Shown: in pieces, positions 1 to 10,670 of the stretch
Position numbering within the stretch: the first letter of the stretch is position 1
Layout of the letters: each line of letters begins with the position of its first letter
NCBI RefSeq assembly: GCF_019578655.1
Contig: NC_063263.1
Coordinates: forward strand, 23,001,001-23,065,000
Length of the DNA stretch: 64,000 nucleotides
Direction of reading: 5' to 3'
From: Ricinus communis
Taxonomy: Eukaryota > Streptophyta > Magnoliopsida > Malpighiales > Euphorbiaceae
Translations under genes and position numbers: made by a program
The notes under the pieces: generated by a model
Database searches by the model: none
What the model saw: only the letters and a program-made list of their open reading frames with translations
What the model was told of the DNA's origin: nothing

Positions 1-371
1 TAGTCTGCACTCGAACAAGCAAGCAAGTTAAAGGTTACATTCCTAGGATACAAAAGTCCTAAATGAGTGGTGCTAATAAGATATTTCAAAATATGTTTTA
101 TGACATGCAAATGAGATTCCTTAGGATAAGATTGAAAGCGAGCACATAAATATACGACAAATATAATATTAGGTCTACTAGCGGTAAGATAAAGAAGACT
201 ATTGAGTATGCCTCAATACGTTTTCTCATTATTTAGCTTACCACTTTCATCCTTATTATGCTTGATGGTGGTGCTCATTAGTGCCTTACTAGACTTGGCT
301 CTATCCATCGCAAATGTCTTTAGAAGATCCTTGGTGTACTTTGCTTGGTTGATGAAGACCCCTTCGGTGCA
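1..371 (-). pseudogene. Copia RT C-terminal / pre-RNase H segment
   Basis: Reading on from the stop near 372, the minus strand gives the usual downstream copia RT segment, with EGVFINQAKYTKDLLK followed by a LYLTASRPNI block and CARFQSYPKESH. One in-frame stop lies just before GILNSLLYLTAS. The RNase H domain would be beyond the left edge of the window. It is the direct continuation of the RT fragment at 372-980. Confidence 0.75.
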
Positions 372-980
372 TTACTTAATTTGAAGCCTAAGAAAGAAGT
401 TAAGCTGTCTCATGATGCTAATTTCGAATTCACTTTTCATGCACTTAGAAAACACATCACATAAAGACTCATTAGTAGCACCAAATATGATATCATCAAC
501 ATAGATTTGCACTATAAGGATGTCATGCTTATGCCTTTTTATGAAAAAAGTAGTGTCAATCTTGCCTTTTGAAAAGCCATTTTCTAAGAGAAATGGACTT
601 AGTTTGGAAAAGTCATGATGTTCAAAATTGGGAGGTTGCTCAATGTAAACTTCCTCCTCTATAAAGCCATTTAGAAAGGCATTCTTTACATCCACTTGAA
701 AAAGTTTGAAATTTATATGAGATACAAATGCAAGCAACATTCTAATTGCTTCCAACCTTGTAATAGGGCCAAAGTCTACATCATAATCTATTCCTTCCTC
801 TTGGTTATAGCTTTTAGCCACCAATCTAACTTTAATCCTAGTTATTGCATCTTGCTCATCAAGTTCTTTTCTAAAGATCCACTTAGTGCCAATAATAGGA
901 TGAGTGCTAGGTCTAAGGGCTAAGTGCCAAACCTTATTCCTCTCAAATTGATTGAGTTCTTCTTGCATAGCAAGAACCAA
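372..980 (-). pseudogene. Copia reverse transcriptase fragment with in-frame internal deletion
   Basis: An open stretch of 202 codons matches the copia reverse transcriptase (RVT_2) family. Visible motifs are GTKWIFRKELDE, the F-Q-V-D-V-K-N-A-F-L-N-G catalytic block, EEVYIEQPPNFE, and the YVDDIIFGA active-site box with both aspartates intact. Between HHDFSK and LSPFLLENGF (about position 600) some 21 residues normally present in this family, including the ALYGLKQAPRAW block, are absent without loss of frame. The enzyme would be inactive. Upstream integrase and downstream RT pieces lie in other frames or behind stops. Confidence 0.88.
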
Positions 981-1086
981 TGCTCATCATCTAATGCATC
1001 AAAAAGATTTTTAGGTTTGAGAGAGGAAAGCTAGATTATTTAGAAGCTTAAAGAAGATCTAATGGTTACCACTTTTGATGTCTCTC

Positions 1087-1395
1087 CTAGAATAAGCTCC
1101 TTAGGTTGCTCTTTCTTGAATTATGAGTTGAATGAACTATTTGAGTTGGTAGGGGGCTCCTCCATTTCTTCCTTTTGAGGTTGAAAGCTTTGACTCCATC
1201 ACAGGTTGTTTGTTGATGATTGAGCTCCTTTAATTCAATAGAATTTACATCATCAATAACCACCTTACTCGGCTTAAGAGGGTTATACTCATAAAATACA
1301 ACATGCATTGACTCTTTAACAACTAATGTTATCTTGTTAACAACTCTATAAGATTTACTAGAATTGGCATACCATAAGAAGATTTCTTCATCCAT
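1087..1395 (-). pseudogene. Copia integrase C-terminal region
   Basis: The peptide begins MDEEIFLWYANSSKSYRVVN and continues with TLVVKESMHVVF. This is the conserved copia segment after the integrase core, usually read as D-x-G-I-F-L-G-Y-S followed by YRVxNxRT and a VVEES(I/M)HVxFDE block. The glycines of the consensus are replaced by tryptophan and alanine, consistent with decay. The rest is the variable linker before RT. It sits between the integrase core (1487-1717) and RT (372-980). Confidence 0.75.
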
Positions 1396-1486
1396 TTTAG
1401 AATCAAATTTCCTAAGGTCAATGCATGTTGTATTAATGGCTTAAAAACAGTCTTAACCCTCTTGAATTTGATGAGTATTAACAATG

Positions 1487-1717
1487 TCAAAACACTCCTA
1501 ACGGCTTAAAAAGCATAAAAAAACTATCTTCCTTATGAGTAAGAAAGGATACCTTAATAAGTCTAAAGTAGTCATCTACAATAACATATGCACAATGCAT
1601 ACTACCAACATTAACAACTTTACAAGGTCCAAACAAGTTCATATGAAGTAATTGAAGAGGTTTAGAGGAGGTTACCTTATTCTTTAGTTTGAAAGACCTT
1701 TTTACTTGCTTTCCCAT
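1487..1717 (-). pseudogene. Copia integrase core fragment
   Basis: The 76-residue frame contains SKPLQLLHMNLFGPCKV and YVIVDDYFRLIKVSFLTHKED. These match the start of the copia integrase catalytic core (rve family), where the first acidic catalytic residue lies in the HMDLFGP block. Here that aspartate is asparagine (HMNLFGP), which would remove catalysis. The next conserved aspartate, in VDDY, is kept. The rest of the core, including the DxxGEF box, is not in an open frame. Confidence 0.82.
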
Positions 1718-1901
1718 TTGACAAGCTCCATATACTTTGTCTTTTTGAATTTGATCTTTGGAAGATCGATGACATGATCTCCTTTGGATAGATCCCCTAG
1801 AAGTTTCATGCTAGCATAAACAAATCTTCCATGCCATGTCTAAGTGTCATCGCCCATGACCAAAAAACATTTTAACTCCTTGGTTAGTAAAAGCATTTAA
1901 A

Positions 1902-2177
1902 TCAATAATATATACATAGTTGACCTACCATGACTTTGTTATTGAGTGGACATGTCATAAAGCATTTCTTTGGTCCAAAACTTAACAAATATCCTTTATC
2001 ACAAAGTTGACTAACAACAAACAATCTATGTTTGAAGCCATTAACCAAAAAGACATTTTCAATGAGTGGAAGTCTTTCTCCATCCTTCTTTACTAATTGG
2101 GCAAATAAATTTATGTTGCCCGTCAAGTGCCTTAAACACCCACTATCTGAATACCATTTATCACTTGTGGCCTTCAA
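1902..2177 (-). pseudogene. Copia aspartic protease and GAG-pre-integrase fragment
   Basis: The frame begins near KWYSDSGCLRHLTGN, the copia retropepsin active site. The normal D-S-G-C-S-R-H-M-T-G pattern is recognisable with the catalytic Asp-Ser-Gly retained. LLSVSQLCDKGY-like text (here LFVVSQLCDKGYLLSF) follows, typical of the end of the protease domain before the GAG-pre-integrase zinc region. The fragment lies 24 bp downstream (minus sense) of the zinc-knuckle frame. Confidence 0.82.
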
Positions 2178-2200
2178 GCACGCCTACAAGAAGTAGTCAT

Positions 2201-2737
2201 TCATTTGACTTTAGGTACCCAAACAAACTTGGATCCTTGGGAGTTAGTAATTGATGGTCCTATATTTGAGTAGCCCAAATGTGTCATTTTAATGAAGCAC
2301 TTATCATTTGAATGACCATAATCACCACAATAATGACAATGTCCATGAAATGTATAACTTTTTCTTTTATGAAAGCTATCATTACGTGAATGGTCATGGA
2401 ATTTTGTTTTCTTTTTGGTTCTTTGACCTTTTGGTCTTGAACCACTAGCGTTCTTGCCTTGATCCATATTAGGTTTTTTAGCTTTGAAGCTAGGCCTCTT
2501 TGAATCATTAGTCTTTGAGCTACTTGCTTCTTGACTAGAGGCTTTATACATGTGAGAATGAGACGTTGAAGCTTTGATAAAAGTGCTATTGGGTAAGGTG
2601 TGTGAAGTATGATTAAAGCCAAGACTGAGTTTTATGAGAGAAGACCTTTGAGCAACTAGAATTTCATCTAGCTTCTCTTTGCCTTGAGAAAACTTTGAAA
2701 TTGTATTTTTCATATCAAGGATTTTTTTCTTTAACAT
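2201..2737 (-). pseudogene. Copia gag C-terminal region with CCHC zinc knuckle
   Basis: A 178-codon frame rich in Lys, Ser and Arg ends with a zinc knuckle, CHYCGDYGHSNDKC, which satisfies CX2CX4HX4C. It belongs to the nucleocapsid-like part of gag and would bind packaged RNA. The basic, low-complexity stretch before the knuckle and the SKFVWVPKVK-like tail are both usual in SIRE-type copia elements. The frame is open but isolated from the rest of gag by stops. Confidence 0.78.
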
Positions 2738-3049
2738 TCATTTTCTTTTGACAAATTTTTAATGTTTATCTTTAATTCCATTTCAAGTGAGGTAAACTCC
2801 TTTAAGGAGCTTGCTAACTCTCCATTTTAAGTGGTTAATTCATTAACCTCATCTTCAAGGCTAGAAATCCTCTCTTTAGAAATAACATTTTTGCAAGCAT
2901 AATTATTTACTCGTCAATTTTTCAAATGCAAGCATTATAATATCATTAAATTCAAAGATAGAATTTACCTTATCACTTGGGGGCCTTAAGTGCCATAAAG
3001 CAAAGATTGAAACCTCTCCATCTGAATCTCCATCTTCAGAATCACTAGA

Positions 3050-3364
3050 GTCATGCCAAGTAGCTTTGAAGAATTTCTTCTTGTCCTTCTTGGAAAATCT
3101 TTTGAGTTTGGGGCATTAAGACTTAATGTGGCTCAGTTTGTTGCATTCATAGAAAACCAGTTACTCCTTCTTGCCTTGATCATCCTTCTTTAAACCTCTA
3201 TCTTTCTTCTTATTTCTCATTATAATGAGATTTCTAACTTTCTTAGTGAGCATGATGATTTCTTCATCACCATTACTAGCATCACTTTCACTAGCCTCTT
3301 TGCTGGCCTTAAGAGCAATGCTCTTCTTAGCTTTTTCTTCCTCAATGTTGTGACTTAATATCAT
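3050..3364 (-). pseudogene. Copia gag middle region with a damaged first zinc knuckle
   Basis: The minus strand from 3364 gives a charged stretch rich in Lys, Glu and Asp, then YECNKLSHIKS, a stop, and CPKLKRFSKKDKK, then an acidic SSDSEDGDSD tail. This is a CCHC knuckle with the first cysteine replaced by phenylalanine and one in-knuckle stop (near 3117). SIRE-type gags usually have two knuckles; this is the upstream one. It is not functional. Confidence 0.6.
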
Positions 3365-3446
3365 GAATTAGAAGATTGCCTAAGAGTTCATCCATAGGAA
3401 GCTTTAAAATATCATTTGCTTCTTTAATTAAAGTCACTCTTGCTTT

Positions 3447-3910
3447 TCAATCCTTTTTTAGCAAATTTCTTAGAATCTTGTTGTTTACATCCTCCAAGGT
3501 GTAATATTTTCCAAGCTTCTTTATTGAATTTAGTAGGATAATGAGCCTATTATACATTTCACCAATCTTCTCAGTAGGCTTCATTTTGAACATTTCATAG
3601 TCATGTATAAGCATTTGTAGCTTCTTGTTGTTGACTTGATTGGTTCCTTCATGCTTCACTCTCAAACTCTCCCAAATTTTTTTGGCTAAAACACAATGCT
3701 CTATCCCATTATATTCTTCTCTACTCGAGACATAATAGAAGATTGTTATTATCTTCTTATTTCTTAAATTCTCTTCCTTTGAGCATCCGACCAATCACTC
3801 CCAGCCAATATGACATCTATCTCCCCAACTCTATTGGTAAGAGGACTCCAACCCTTTTCAATGACATCGTATAAATTTACTCCTTCGCTATCTAAGAGTA
3901 TACAATGTTT
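3447..3910 (-). pseudogene. Copia gag N-terminal (UBN2-like) fragment
   Basis: Two adjoining minus-strand frames (3910-3764 and 3794-3447) make up the start of a copia gag. VNLYDVIEKGWSP is followed by a frameshift into KIITIFYYVSSREEYN, then ETAKKIWESLRVKHEGT-like text, YEMFKMKPTEKIGEMYNRL, and a terminal YTLEDVNNKILRNLL block. The order of blocks matches the UBN2 gag family. The start of gag is missing: homology stops at about 3908, where chromovirus LTR sequence and a TAA microsatellite begin. Confidence 0.8.
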
Positions 3911-4093
3911 ATAATAATAATAATAATAATAATAATAAAAGTATGACAAAAAAAGTAGTAATAATAATAATAATAATATTAAACAAATGAAAATAGAATG
4001 TAATAATATTAATACTGCTAATAATAATCATACTATTTATTAATCAAATAAAATTTGGATTTAAATTTACTCCTTCGCTATCTAAGAGTATAC

Positions 4094-4142
<49 letters not shown>

Positions 4143-4266
4143 GTATGACAAAAAAAGTAGTAGTAATAATAATAATAATATTAAACAAATGAAAATAGAA
4201 TGTAATAATATTAATACTGCTAATAATAATCATACTATTTATTAATCAAATAAAATTTGGATTTAA
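3871..4266. repeat. Tandem duplication of about 190 bp spanning the copia-gag / gypsy-LTR junction, with TAA microsatellites
   Basis: The text TTTACTCCTTCGCTATCTAA occurs at about 3873 and again at about 4065. Each copy is followed by TATACAAT, a TAA/ATA run, a short AAGTATGACA block, a second TAA run and a shared AT-rich tail ending TTTGGATTTAAA. The first 30 or so bases of each copy are copia gag and the rest is chromovirus LTR. The duplication therefore happened after the two were joined. The microsatellite in copy 2 (4096-4141) is longer than in copy 1. Confidence 0.88.
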
Positions 4267-5673
4267 ATCCGGATATGACATGTGTAGTAGATTATATGAC
4301 TTTAACTCATAGTTCTGCCAAGTTTCCTCTAGCTGCTCCTACGCCCTCTGGCGGAACTGGCTGAACTGTCGGATTATCTATTTATGAAAATAATTGAATT
4401 AACACAATATTTCAAAATTAATCCTAGGCTTACACTCCTAGAATTAGACTGCCTAAAAATCCTGACTTATACCGACTTAGAAAACCTCCCCTAAAATACA
4501 AACGTTTTCCCCTGTATAACGAGTCCAGAACCTGCTAAAAATCAAATATTTAACAGGAGTCAGGTCACTAAAGCTACATTATTTTTTCCGACTCTCCAAC
4601 ACAACTAAGAATAAATATTTATTCTATAACCAAGTCACAAAAAATTTGCTAGTATCTAATTTAATTATTCATAGCTACAATTGTCACCAAACTGAATAAT
4701 AATTAATCATACTAATAAATTCATAATATTTATAATTACACTATCAATTAATTAAATTGTATTAAATTAATTATTTATAATTAACAATTAATGGAGATAA
4801 TATTTTCTAAAATTTTTTTAAATAATTTTTAAGGTCCAAATAAATTTTACCAAGCTAAAAATCTAAAATTTTGCGCATCCAAAAAAACACCGGAATCCGA
4901 AAGTCAGTATAGTCGATGGTATATCCAGAGTTGCCTACGCAAATCTTGAGATGTGTAGAGTCTAGATATGCAAATATCCTTGCTGGAATCTCACCGAAAG
5001 CCACCAGATTGAGGCTGGAAAGCTTCAGCTCTGCTGAGTCTTGGACACAGCTTCCAAAGATTGAAAAAAATGGAAGGAAAGGGCTTCCTTATGTTTTTAT
5101 GGTGAGGAATCCGTTTTCGATGTTAAATTTCAAAATAAGACCGGCGAGAGGCTGAACTAGTGGTGGTAGTCGAAGTGCAACTCCTCCACCTACTTTTCTA
5201 CATTTTTCGACGAGCTAAAGGAGAAAGAGGATGACGCCACGAAAGGAGGAGGAAATGATAGTGTTTTAGTGGCTGGATGGTGAAGGGAAATGGTGAAAAT
5301 AGTAGTGTAAGGGAGGGAGTGGGTATACAACGTGGCAGAGAAAGAAGGAGAGGTAGGTAAGATATTTTTGGTTTATTTTTTTAGGAAAAATTACATTTTG
5401 GTCCCTCAAATTTAGACTAGCTACCAAAAATAATTATTCTTAATGTTTTATCCACTTTTCCCATTATATATATATATGCCTATAATTATTCATACACCAA
5501 ACTAACCAACTTTAGTTTTAGCTCATTGTGTATTTTAAAAATAAATGTACATATTAAAATTAATTTAATAAAATCTTGACTCATTTATTTAAAATCATGA
5601 AACTACATTTAAAATTCACTAAAATACTCCCAAAAATTAAAAAAACTAAAATTTAAAGATTATGGGTATTACA
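3908..5673 (-). mobile_element. 3' LTR of the gypsy chromovirus, truncated
   Basis: Bases 4267-5673 align along their length with 11815-14958, the 5' LTR of the same element once its hAT insertion is removed. Shared landmarks are the TAA run, AGTAGATTATATGACTTTAA and the end TATTACA. On the minus strand the LTR starts TGTAATACCC at 5673, immediately after the polypurine tract. The portion equivalent to 10671-11670 of the other LTR is missing because copia gag is fused at about 3908. No second target duplication can be read. Confidence 0.85.
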
Positions 5674-5688
5674 TTCTCCTCCCTTAAG
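5674..5688 (-). other. Polypurine tract of the chromovirus
   Basis: On the minus strand CTTAAGGGAGGAGAA lies directly before the LTR start TGTAATACCC. This is the plus-strand primer position expected for a Ty3/gypsy element. Confidence 0.75.
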
Positions 5689-5727
5689 AAAATTCATTCT
5701 TGCATTTTGAAAGAAATAAGGCTTACC

Positions 5728-7117
5728 TTAAGATCGAAACAAATGGGAGTATGAATCTCTTATCTCCTGCTCAGTTTTCCAAGTACATTCCTCGATAGAA
5801 TGATTATGCCATAACACCTTAACCATCAATGTAACTTTAGAGCGAAGCTGGCGAACTTGAGTATCTATGATCATGACTGTCTGCTCCTCATAATTCAAGC
5901 CTTCGTTCACCTCCACATACTGAGGTTGCAATACATGCGAAGGATCCGAAATATACTTCCTCAATGTAGATATATGAAATACCAGATGTACATGCGAGAA
6001 ATTCTGCGGTAAATCCAACTTATATGCTACCTCTCCAATTTTATCAATAATCTTAAAGAGTCCCACATAACATGGGGCCAACTTGCCTTTCTTAATAAAG
6101 CGCATCACACCATACATAGGAGATATCTTCAAGAATACATACTCCCAAATACTGAATTCCATGTGCTTTTGCTTCGGATCCGCATAACTCTTCTGCCTAC
6201 TAAAGTTGTCTTCAGTCTCTCGCAGATAATAGAAATCTTATCTGAGGTAATATGAACCAACTTCGGTCCTACTAACATCTATTCACCAACTTCCCAACAT
6301 ATAGGAGATTCGCACATCCTGCCATACAATGCCTCATAAGGAGCTATCTTGATGCTCGCATGGTAGCTGTTATTCTAAGCAAACTTATTCAATGGTAGAT
6401 ACCAAATCCTACTGACCACCAAAATCCATAACATACATTTGAAGCATATCTTCCAAGGTCTGAAGTGTTCTTTCTGACTATCCATCAGTCTAAGGGTGGA
6501 AAGTTTTGTTGAAGTTCAATCTGGTACCAAGCTCTTCTTGTAGCTTCCTCTATGACCTCGAAGTGAATTGTGGTCCACTATTAGATACTATAGAGATAGG
6601 AATGTTGTGAAGACTTACAATTCTCTCCAAATACACCCTTGCATATTTAGCCATATAATAAGTAGTCTTCACAGGTAGAAAGTGCGCTAACTTAGTCAAC
6701 TAATTCAAATTTACCGAGATAGAGTCCTATCCAGCCGAAGTCTTAGGCAAACCCGACACAAATTTATAGTAATGCTTTCCTATTTCCACTATGGTATGGG
6801 AAGTGGCTGCAACAACTTGACGACTTATGGTGCTCAAGCTTAATCTGCTGACACGTCAAATACTTGGAAATAAACTCTGCCACATCCTTTCATCATGTTC
6901 TACCAGTAAATGCCTTTCAAATCATGGTACATCTTGGTAGAACATGGGTGGACACTGTAAGCCGTCTAGTGAACCTCTTTTAAAATCACCTTTTTGAGAT
7001 TATCCACATCAGGAGCACACAGTCTAGTGCCCATCCTACCATCCTCATCTATGACAAAATCATTAGCTTGGCCCTGTTGCACTTCTTCCTAGACTTTTCT
7101 TAACTGCTGTCCTAACT
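5728..7117 (-). pseudogene. Chromovirus integrase and C-terminal chromodomain-like region
   Basis: Bases 5728-6162 give an open 144-codon stretch, with GKLAPCYVGLFKIIDKIGEV and YKLDLPQNFSHVHLVFHIS (integrase C-terminal beta-barrel, usually GKLSPRYIGPFEI and VHPVFHVS), then VLWHNHSIEECTWKTEQ, a chromodomain-type ending. In chromoviruses this domain is thought to steer integration to heterochromatin. Bases 6163-7117 should encode the zinc-binding and catalytic core; recognisable fragments remain but stops break every frame. The missing start and many stops make this a pseudogene. Confidence 0.8.
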
Positions 7118-7981
7118 TTAAGCTAACTTGATTCTGTTAACAAGTACAAACCAAACCTTGAAATGCACTAAGATCATTCTTGATTCTAATACCTCCAATT
7201 GTAATCCTTGATCATACAGTTCATGCAACTCTTTAGTCAGAGGTCTTTTCTCCATGCTGATGAAAGTAAGGCTACCTACTGACTTCCTACTTAAAGCATT
7301 TGCCACTACATTTGATTTACCTGGATGGTAAAGAATGGTACAATCATAATCCTTCAGAAAATCCAACCATCTCTTCTACCTCAAATTCAACTCCTTCTGC
7401 CTGAATATATACTTCAAACATTTATGATCCATATTTATCTCGCACGTCTCCCCATAGAGATGGTGCCTCTAGAGAGCAAAAATTACTGCTTCCATCTTCA
7501 AGTCATGAGTGGGATAATTTTATTCATGCCTCTTCAACTGCTTTGATGCATAAGCCACTACCTTACCATGCTGTATCAAAACACAACCTAAACCCACTCT
7601 AGAAGCATCACAACACATTATGAAACTACCAGTTCTAGATGGTAAAGTCAACACTAGAGCTGCAGTCAAATAATCTTTTAGCCTCTGAAAGCTCCTTTCA
7701 CACGTATGAATTCATTATAATCTGAAATTCTTCTAAGTCAACTTAGTTAAAGGCACTGCTATTCTTGAAAAGTCTTGCACGAATTAGCGAAAGTAGCCTG
7801 CCAATCCTAGAAATCTGTAAACTTTTATCATTGTAATCAGTCTCTGCCAATTAGTCACTGCCTCCACTTTCTTTGAGTCCACTTGAATACCCTCTCTAGA
7901 CACTAGAAGTCCCAAAAAAGCTACACTTTCTAACCAAAACTCGCACTTAGAGAACTTAGTATGCAATCTATGCTCCCTCAA
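7118..7981 (-). pseudogene. Chromovirus RT connection and RNase H fragments
   Basis: At 7981-7784 the frame reads HRLHTKFSKCEFW, VAFLGLLVSREGIQVD and KVYRFLGLAGYFR. This is the thumb and connection region of gypsy RT (usually FLGHVVS.GI.VDP and SFLGLAGYYRRF). At 7366-7118 DFLKDYDCTILYHPGKSNVV and ANALSRKS mark the end of RNase H (D-x-x-I-x-Y-H-P-G-K-x-N-V-V-A-D-A-L-S-R-K). The D of the final ADALSRK motif is N (ANALSRK). The middle of RNase H is broken by stops. Confidence 0.85.
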
Positions 7982-8005
7982 GGTCTAAAGTATTATTCTC
8001 AAATG

Positions 8006-8411
8006 TCATGCATGTTCCTCTTCGCTTTTGGAGTAGACCAAGATATCATTAATAAATATAATGACAAAGCGATCCAAGAATGGCTTGAACACCCGATTCA
8101 TTAGATCCATAAAGGATATAAGAGCATTAGTAAGTCCAAATGACATTATTAAGAACTCATAATGCCCATAACGCGTCCTAAACGTCGTCTTAGGAATGCT
8201 CTCACGAATTTTCAACTAGTCATACCCTAATTTGCAAATCAATATTGGAAAAACATGCAGCAACTTGGAGCTGATTGAATAGATCATCTATACGAGGAAG
8301 CGTATACTTATTACAAATCATCGTCTTATTCAACTGTTGGTAATCAATACAGAGGCGTAAGATACCATCTTGCTTCTTCATAAACAGTACTAGAGTGCCC
8401 CACATAGACAT
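8006..8411 (-). pseudogene. Chromovirus reverse transcriptase, active-site mutant
   Basis: Two frames separated by one stop give the palm and fingers: [40 protein letters not shown], then [20 protein letters not shown], and [19 protein letters not shown]. The normal F-I-D-D-I-L-V-Y-S catalytic box reads FINDILVYS, with AAT for GAT at the first aspartate. The S-x-I-D-L block is kept as FSNIDLQ. The enzyme would be dead even without the stop codons. Confidence 0.9.
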
Positions 8412-8811
8412 ACTAATTCATAAGGTCTTGTAATTGCTCCTTTAGCTCCTTTAACTCTACTGGTGTCATTTTGTACGGTGGCATGGAAATGGGAGTTGTA
8501 CCCGGTACCACATCATTGAAGAACTATATCTTCATGTCATGAGGTAATCTTGGCAACTCCTCTAGAAAAATATTAGAAAAATCATAGACCATAGGAACAT
8601 CCTCAACTCTGCCTTTTCCTACCGAGGTATCCCTAACTAGAGCTAGATATCCTTGACACCCACAGTAAAGCATTCGTCTAGTTGTAATGGCTGACACGAG
8701 ATTCGATGGTGCAAGTATGTGTTCACCTATAAAGTGAAATTCTGAGTCTCCCAAAATTCAAAAAGTCACTTGCTTTTCCCGACAGTCCAACATGGCATAA
8801 TGCATAGCCAA

Positions 8812-9132
8812 CTAGTCCATTCCCAAAATCACATAAAAGTCTATGACGTCTAACATCATCAGGTCAGCAGTCAGATCTCGACCCTTAATTGACACCAGAC
8901 ATGACTGAAACATAATATCGGTCTCTAAGACGACACTCAACAGCGTAGTCACAGACATAAGAACTTGAAGTCTAATTGGTTGAATACCCAATCTTAATGC
9001 AAAGCTAGGAGATATAAAAGAATGAGTAGCCCCAAGGTCTAACAAAACTCTAGCCTCAAAATAGCATACTGGAATAATACTTGACACCACAGTATTGGAA
9101 GCTTGAGCATCTTGGTAGGTGAGAGTGAACAC
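8812..9132 (-). pseudogene. Chromovirus retropepsin-like protease
   Basis: The frame contains CYFEARVLLDLGATHSFISP, matching the plant gypsy retropepsin (RVP_2) pattern V-L-x-D-(T/S)-G-A-T-H-S-F-I. The catalytic D-T/S-G triad is D-L-G here, so the threonine or serine is lost. The frame ends at VILGMD, equivalent to the conserved D-V-I-L-G-M-D-W-L motif. The 8524-8754 frame downstream covers the protease-RT linker, with VPMVYDFSNIFLEELP, usually V-x-E-F-x-D-V-F-P-E-(E/D)-L-P. Confidence 0.85.
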
Positions 9133-9233
9133 TCTTGCTTGTCCACGGCCTTACTGTTGTGAACCCGAAGTCAACTTCAAGCTCTACCTCCCTTAGCCCT
9201 GCCTCCAAAGCCATGACCTTACTAGCCGGCAAA

Positions 9234-10489
9234 CTAAGATCCAATCTGGGAATAATCGGGAGCTGCAAAATAAGTTGGTCGGGTTACGCTAGCAAATGAG
9301 CCCTGAGAAAAAGCTAGCTGGCTGAAATAGCAAGGGCATGTTCGAGCCATATAACCCATCTCACTACATCTGAGACAGGCACCATTAGACACTAGGCACG
9401 GTCCCTGATGTGACCTGCCACACATTTGGCATGCACTGGCTTAAGAACTAGAACTGTTGTAATCAAAACATTGTCCATTGCCACTAAATCCCTGTCTTGG
9501 CTTGAATCCTCAACTACCCTTCCGATTATGTCTACCCTTCTTGTGAGTATGGTAGCCTCTTTGCCTGGCTTACTGGTCAGAACCCCCGGAGTATCCTCCA
9601 CTACCATAAAATTGCACTACTAGCTATGCACTACTTTGGCCCTCACTCTTGGTCTTTTTCTTCTTGCCCTCATCAGTCCCCTGGCCAAACCCTTGTAGGG
9701 TCATCTCCATCTATCTAGTCATATCAGTAACCTCTAGGAAGCTGCTCCTCAGAGACAAAACTCTGGACCAAGACTTGAAATGTACTTGATGTTCTTCTAC
9801 TTCTCTGTCCCCATGGCATAGGTTGTATACCTACTCAACTGAACAAACTGCCAAGTGTACTCTACCACTAATAGATCTCCCTTAACCAGCCTCTCAAATC
9901 TCTCCCTATACTCCTACCTCACACGAAAGGGAATGAAATACTCCTCGAACCTATCTCTGAACTACCTCTAAGTCATACCATCCAAAAAGGAACGAATATT
10001 ATCTTTGAACCACTGAGATGCTATTCTTTTTAAAGAAAAACCCGCCATCTCGATGGTCCTCTTATCTAAACAATGCAAGTTGGATGCTCCCTTTTCAACC
10101 TTATCCAAGAAGTCCAAAGGGTCTCCGGATACCCCATCAAACTTCATAGGTCTCAACTTGGTATACTCAGACATAGGAACCTCGTTCGGATTTCCAATAT
10201 CGGACCTACTCGCAACTCCCAAACCTTGGCGACCTAAATTCTATCAATAAGAACCAATAGGCCTCCAAAGCTCTACGCACCCTAGTCATGCCGGCTACAA
10301 ATGCATCAATTGGAACTCCACCAGCATCAAGTGCCTTCTGAGTCTCACCCTGATCTGGCTGGACTACCGCTCAAGGCCTACTTCGCTTTCTAGTATCACG
10401 GGCTAGTACTAGTGGGACCGACTAGGTAGGGACCTCATCTGGGCCTCTTCGGCCACTGCTACTGTCGCAGTTGCTCGAGTCCTCACCAT
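9234..10489 (-). pseudogene. Chromovirus gag with altered zinc knuckle
   Basis: The likely start is ATG at 10489-10487, giving MVRTRATATVAVAEEAQM. Downstream, 10222-9968 has KLRPMKFDGVSGDPLDFLDK and ASQWFKDNIRSF, the retrotransposon gag fold (usually P-x-x-F-x-G-x-x-D-P-x-x-A-x-x-W-L). At 9425-9234 the nucleocapsid part reads CLRCSEMGYMARTC, a CCHC knuckle whose histidine is tyrosine, preceded by CGRSHQGPC. Stops and shifts between 9607 and 9968 split gag. Confidence 0.8.
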
Positions 10490-10649
10490 AGCAAAAGTTG
10501 AAAATAAATAAACAAAATATCAAAATAATAACATACTCTCTAACGTGCATTGCAGATACTAGAATCAATGAAACATGCAAGGACAAACTCGACCCTAACT
10601 CTGCAATAGCTAAGGAAGCTAACCTAGGTCGAAAGAAATCTAAACCTAG

Positions 10650-10661
10650 GCTCTAATACCA
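10650..10661 (-). other. Primer binding site, initiator tRNA-Met type
   Basis: The minus strand reads TGGTATTAGAGC nine bases after the LTR end (...GGATCA). It differs by one C-to-T change from TGGTATCAGAGC, the usual complement of initiator tRNA-Met 3' ends in plant LTR elements. It fixes the inner edge of the 5' LTR. Confidence 0.85.
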
Positions 10662-10670
10662 AGTTTTTCA

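Larger units (their letters stand above)
1..3910 (-). mobile_element. SIRE/Maximus-like Ty1/copia retrotransposon remnant, truncated
   Basis: On the minus strand the pieces follow copia order: gag (3910-3050), zinc-knuckle region (2737-2201), protease (2177-1902), integrase (1717-1087) and reverse transcriptase (980-1). The gene order (integrase before RT) defines Ty1/copia, and the residue patterns resemble the SIRE/Maximus lineage. Stops and frameshifts separate every domain, so it is a dead copy. Neither LTR is visible. The 3' part lies beyond base 1, and the 5' part is lost where gag abuts a truncated chromovirus LTR at about 3908. Clade assignment is from memory of family patterns; the copia identity is secure. 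Confidence 0.9.
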
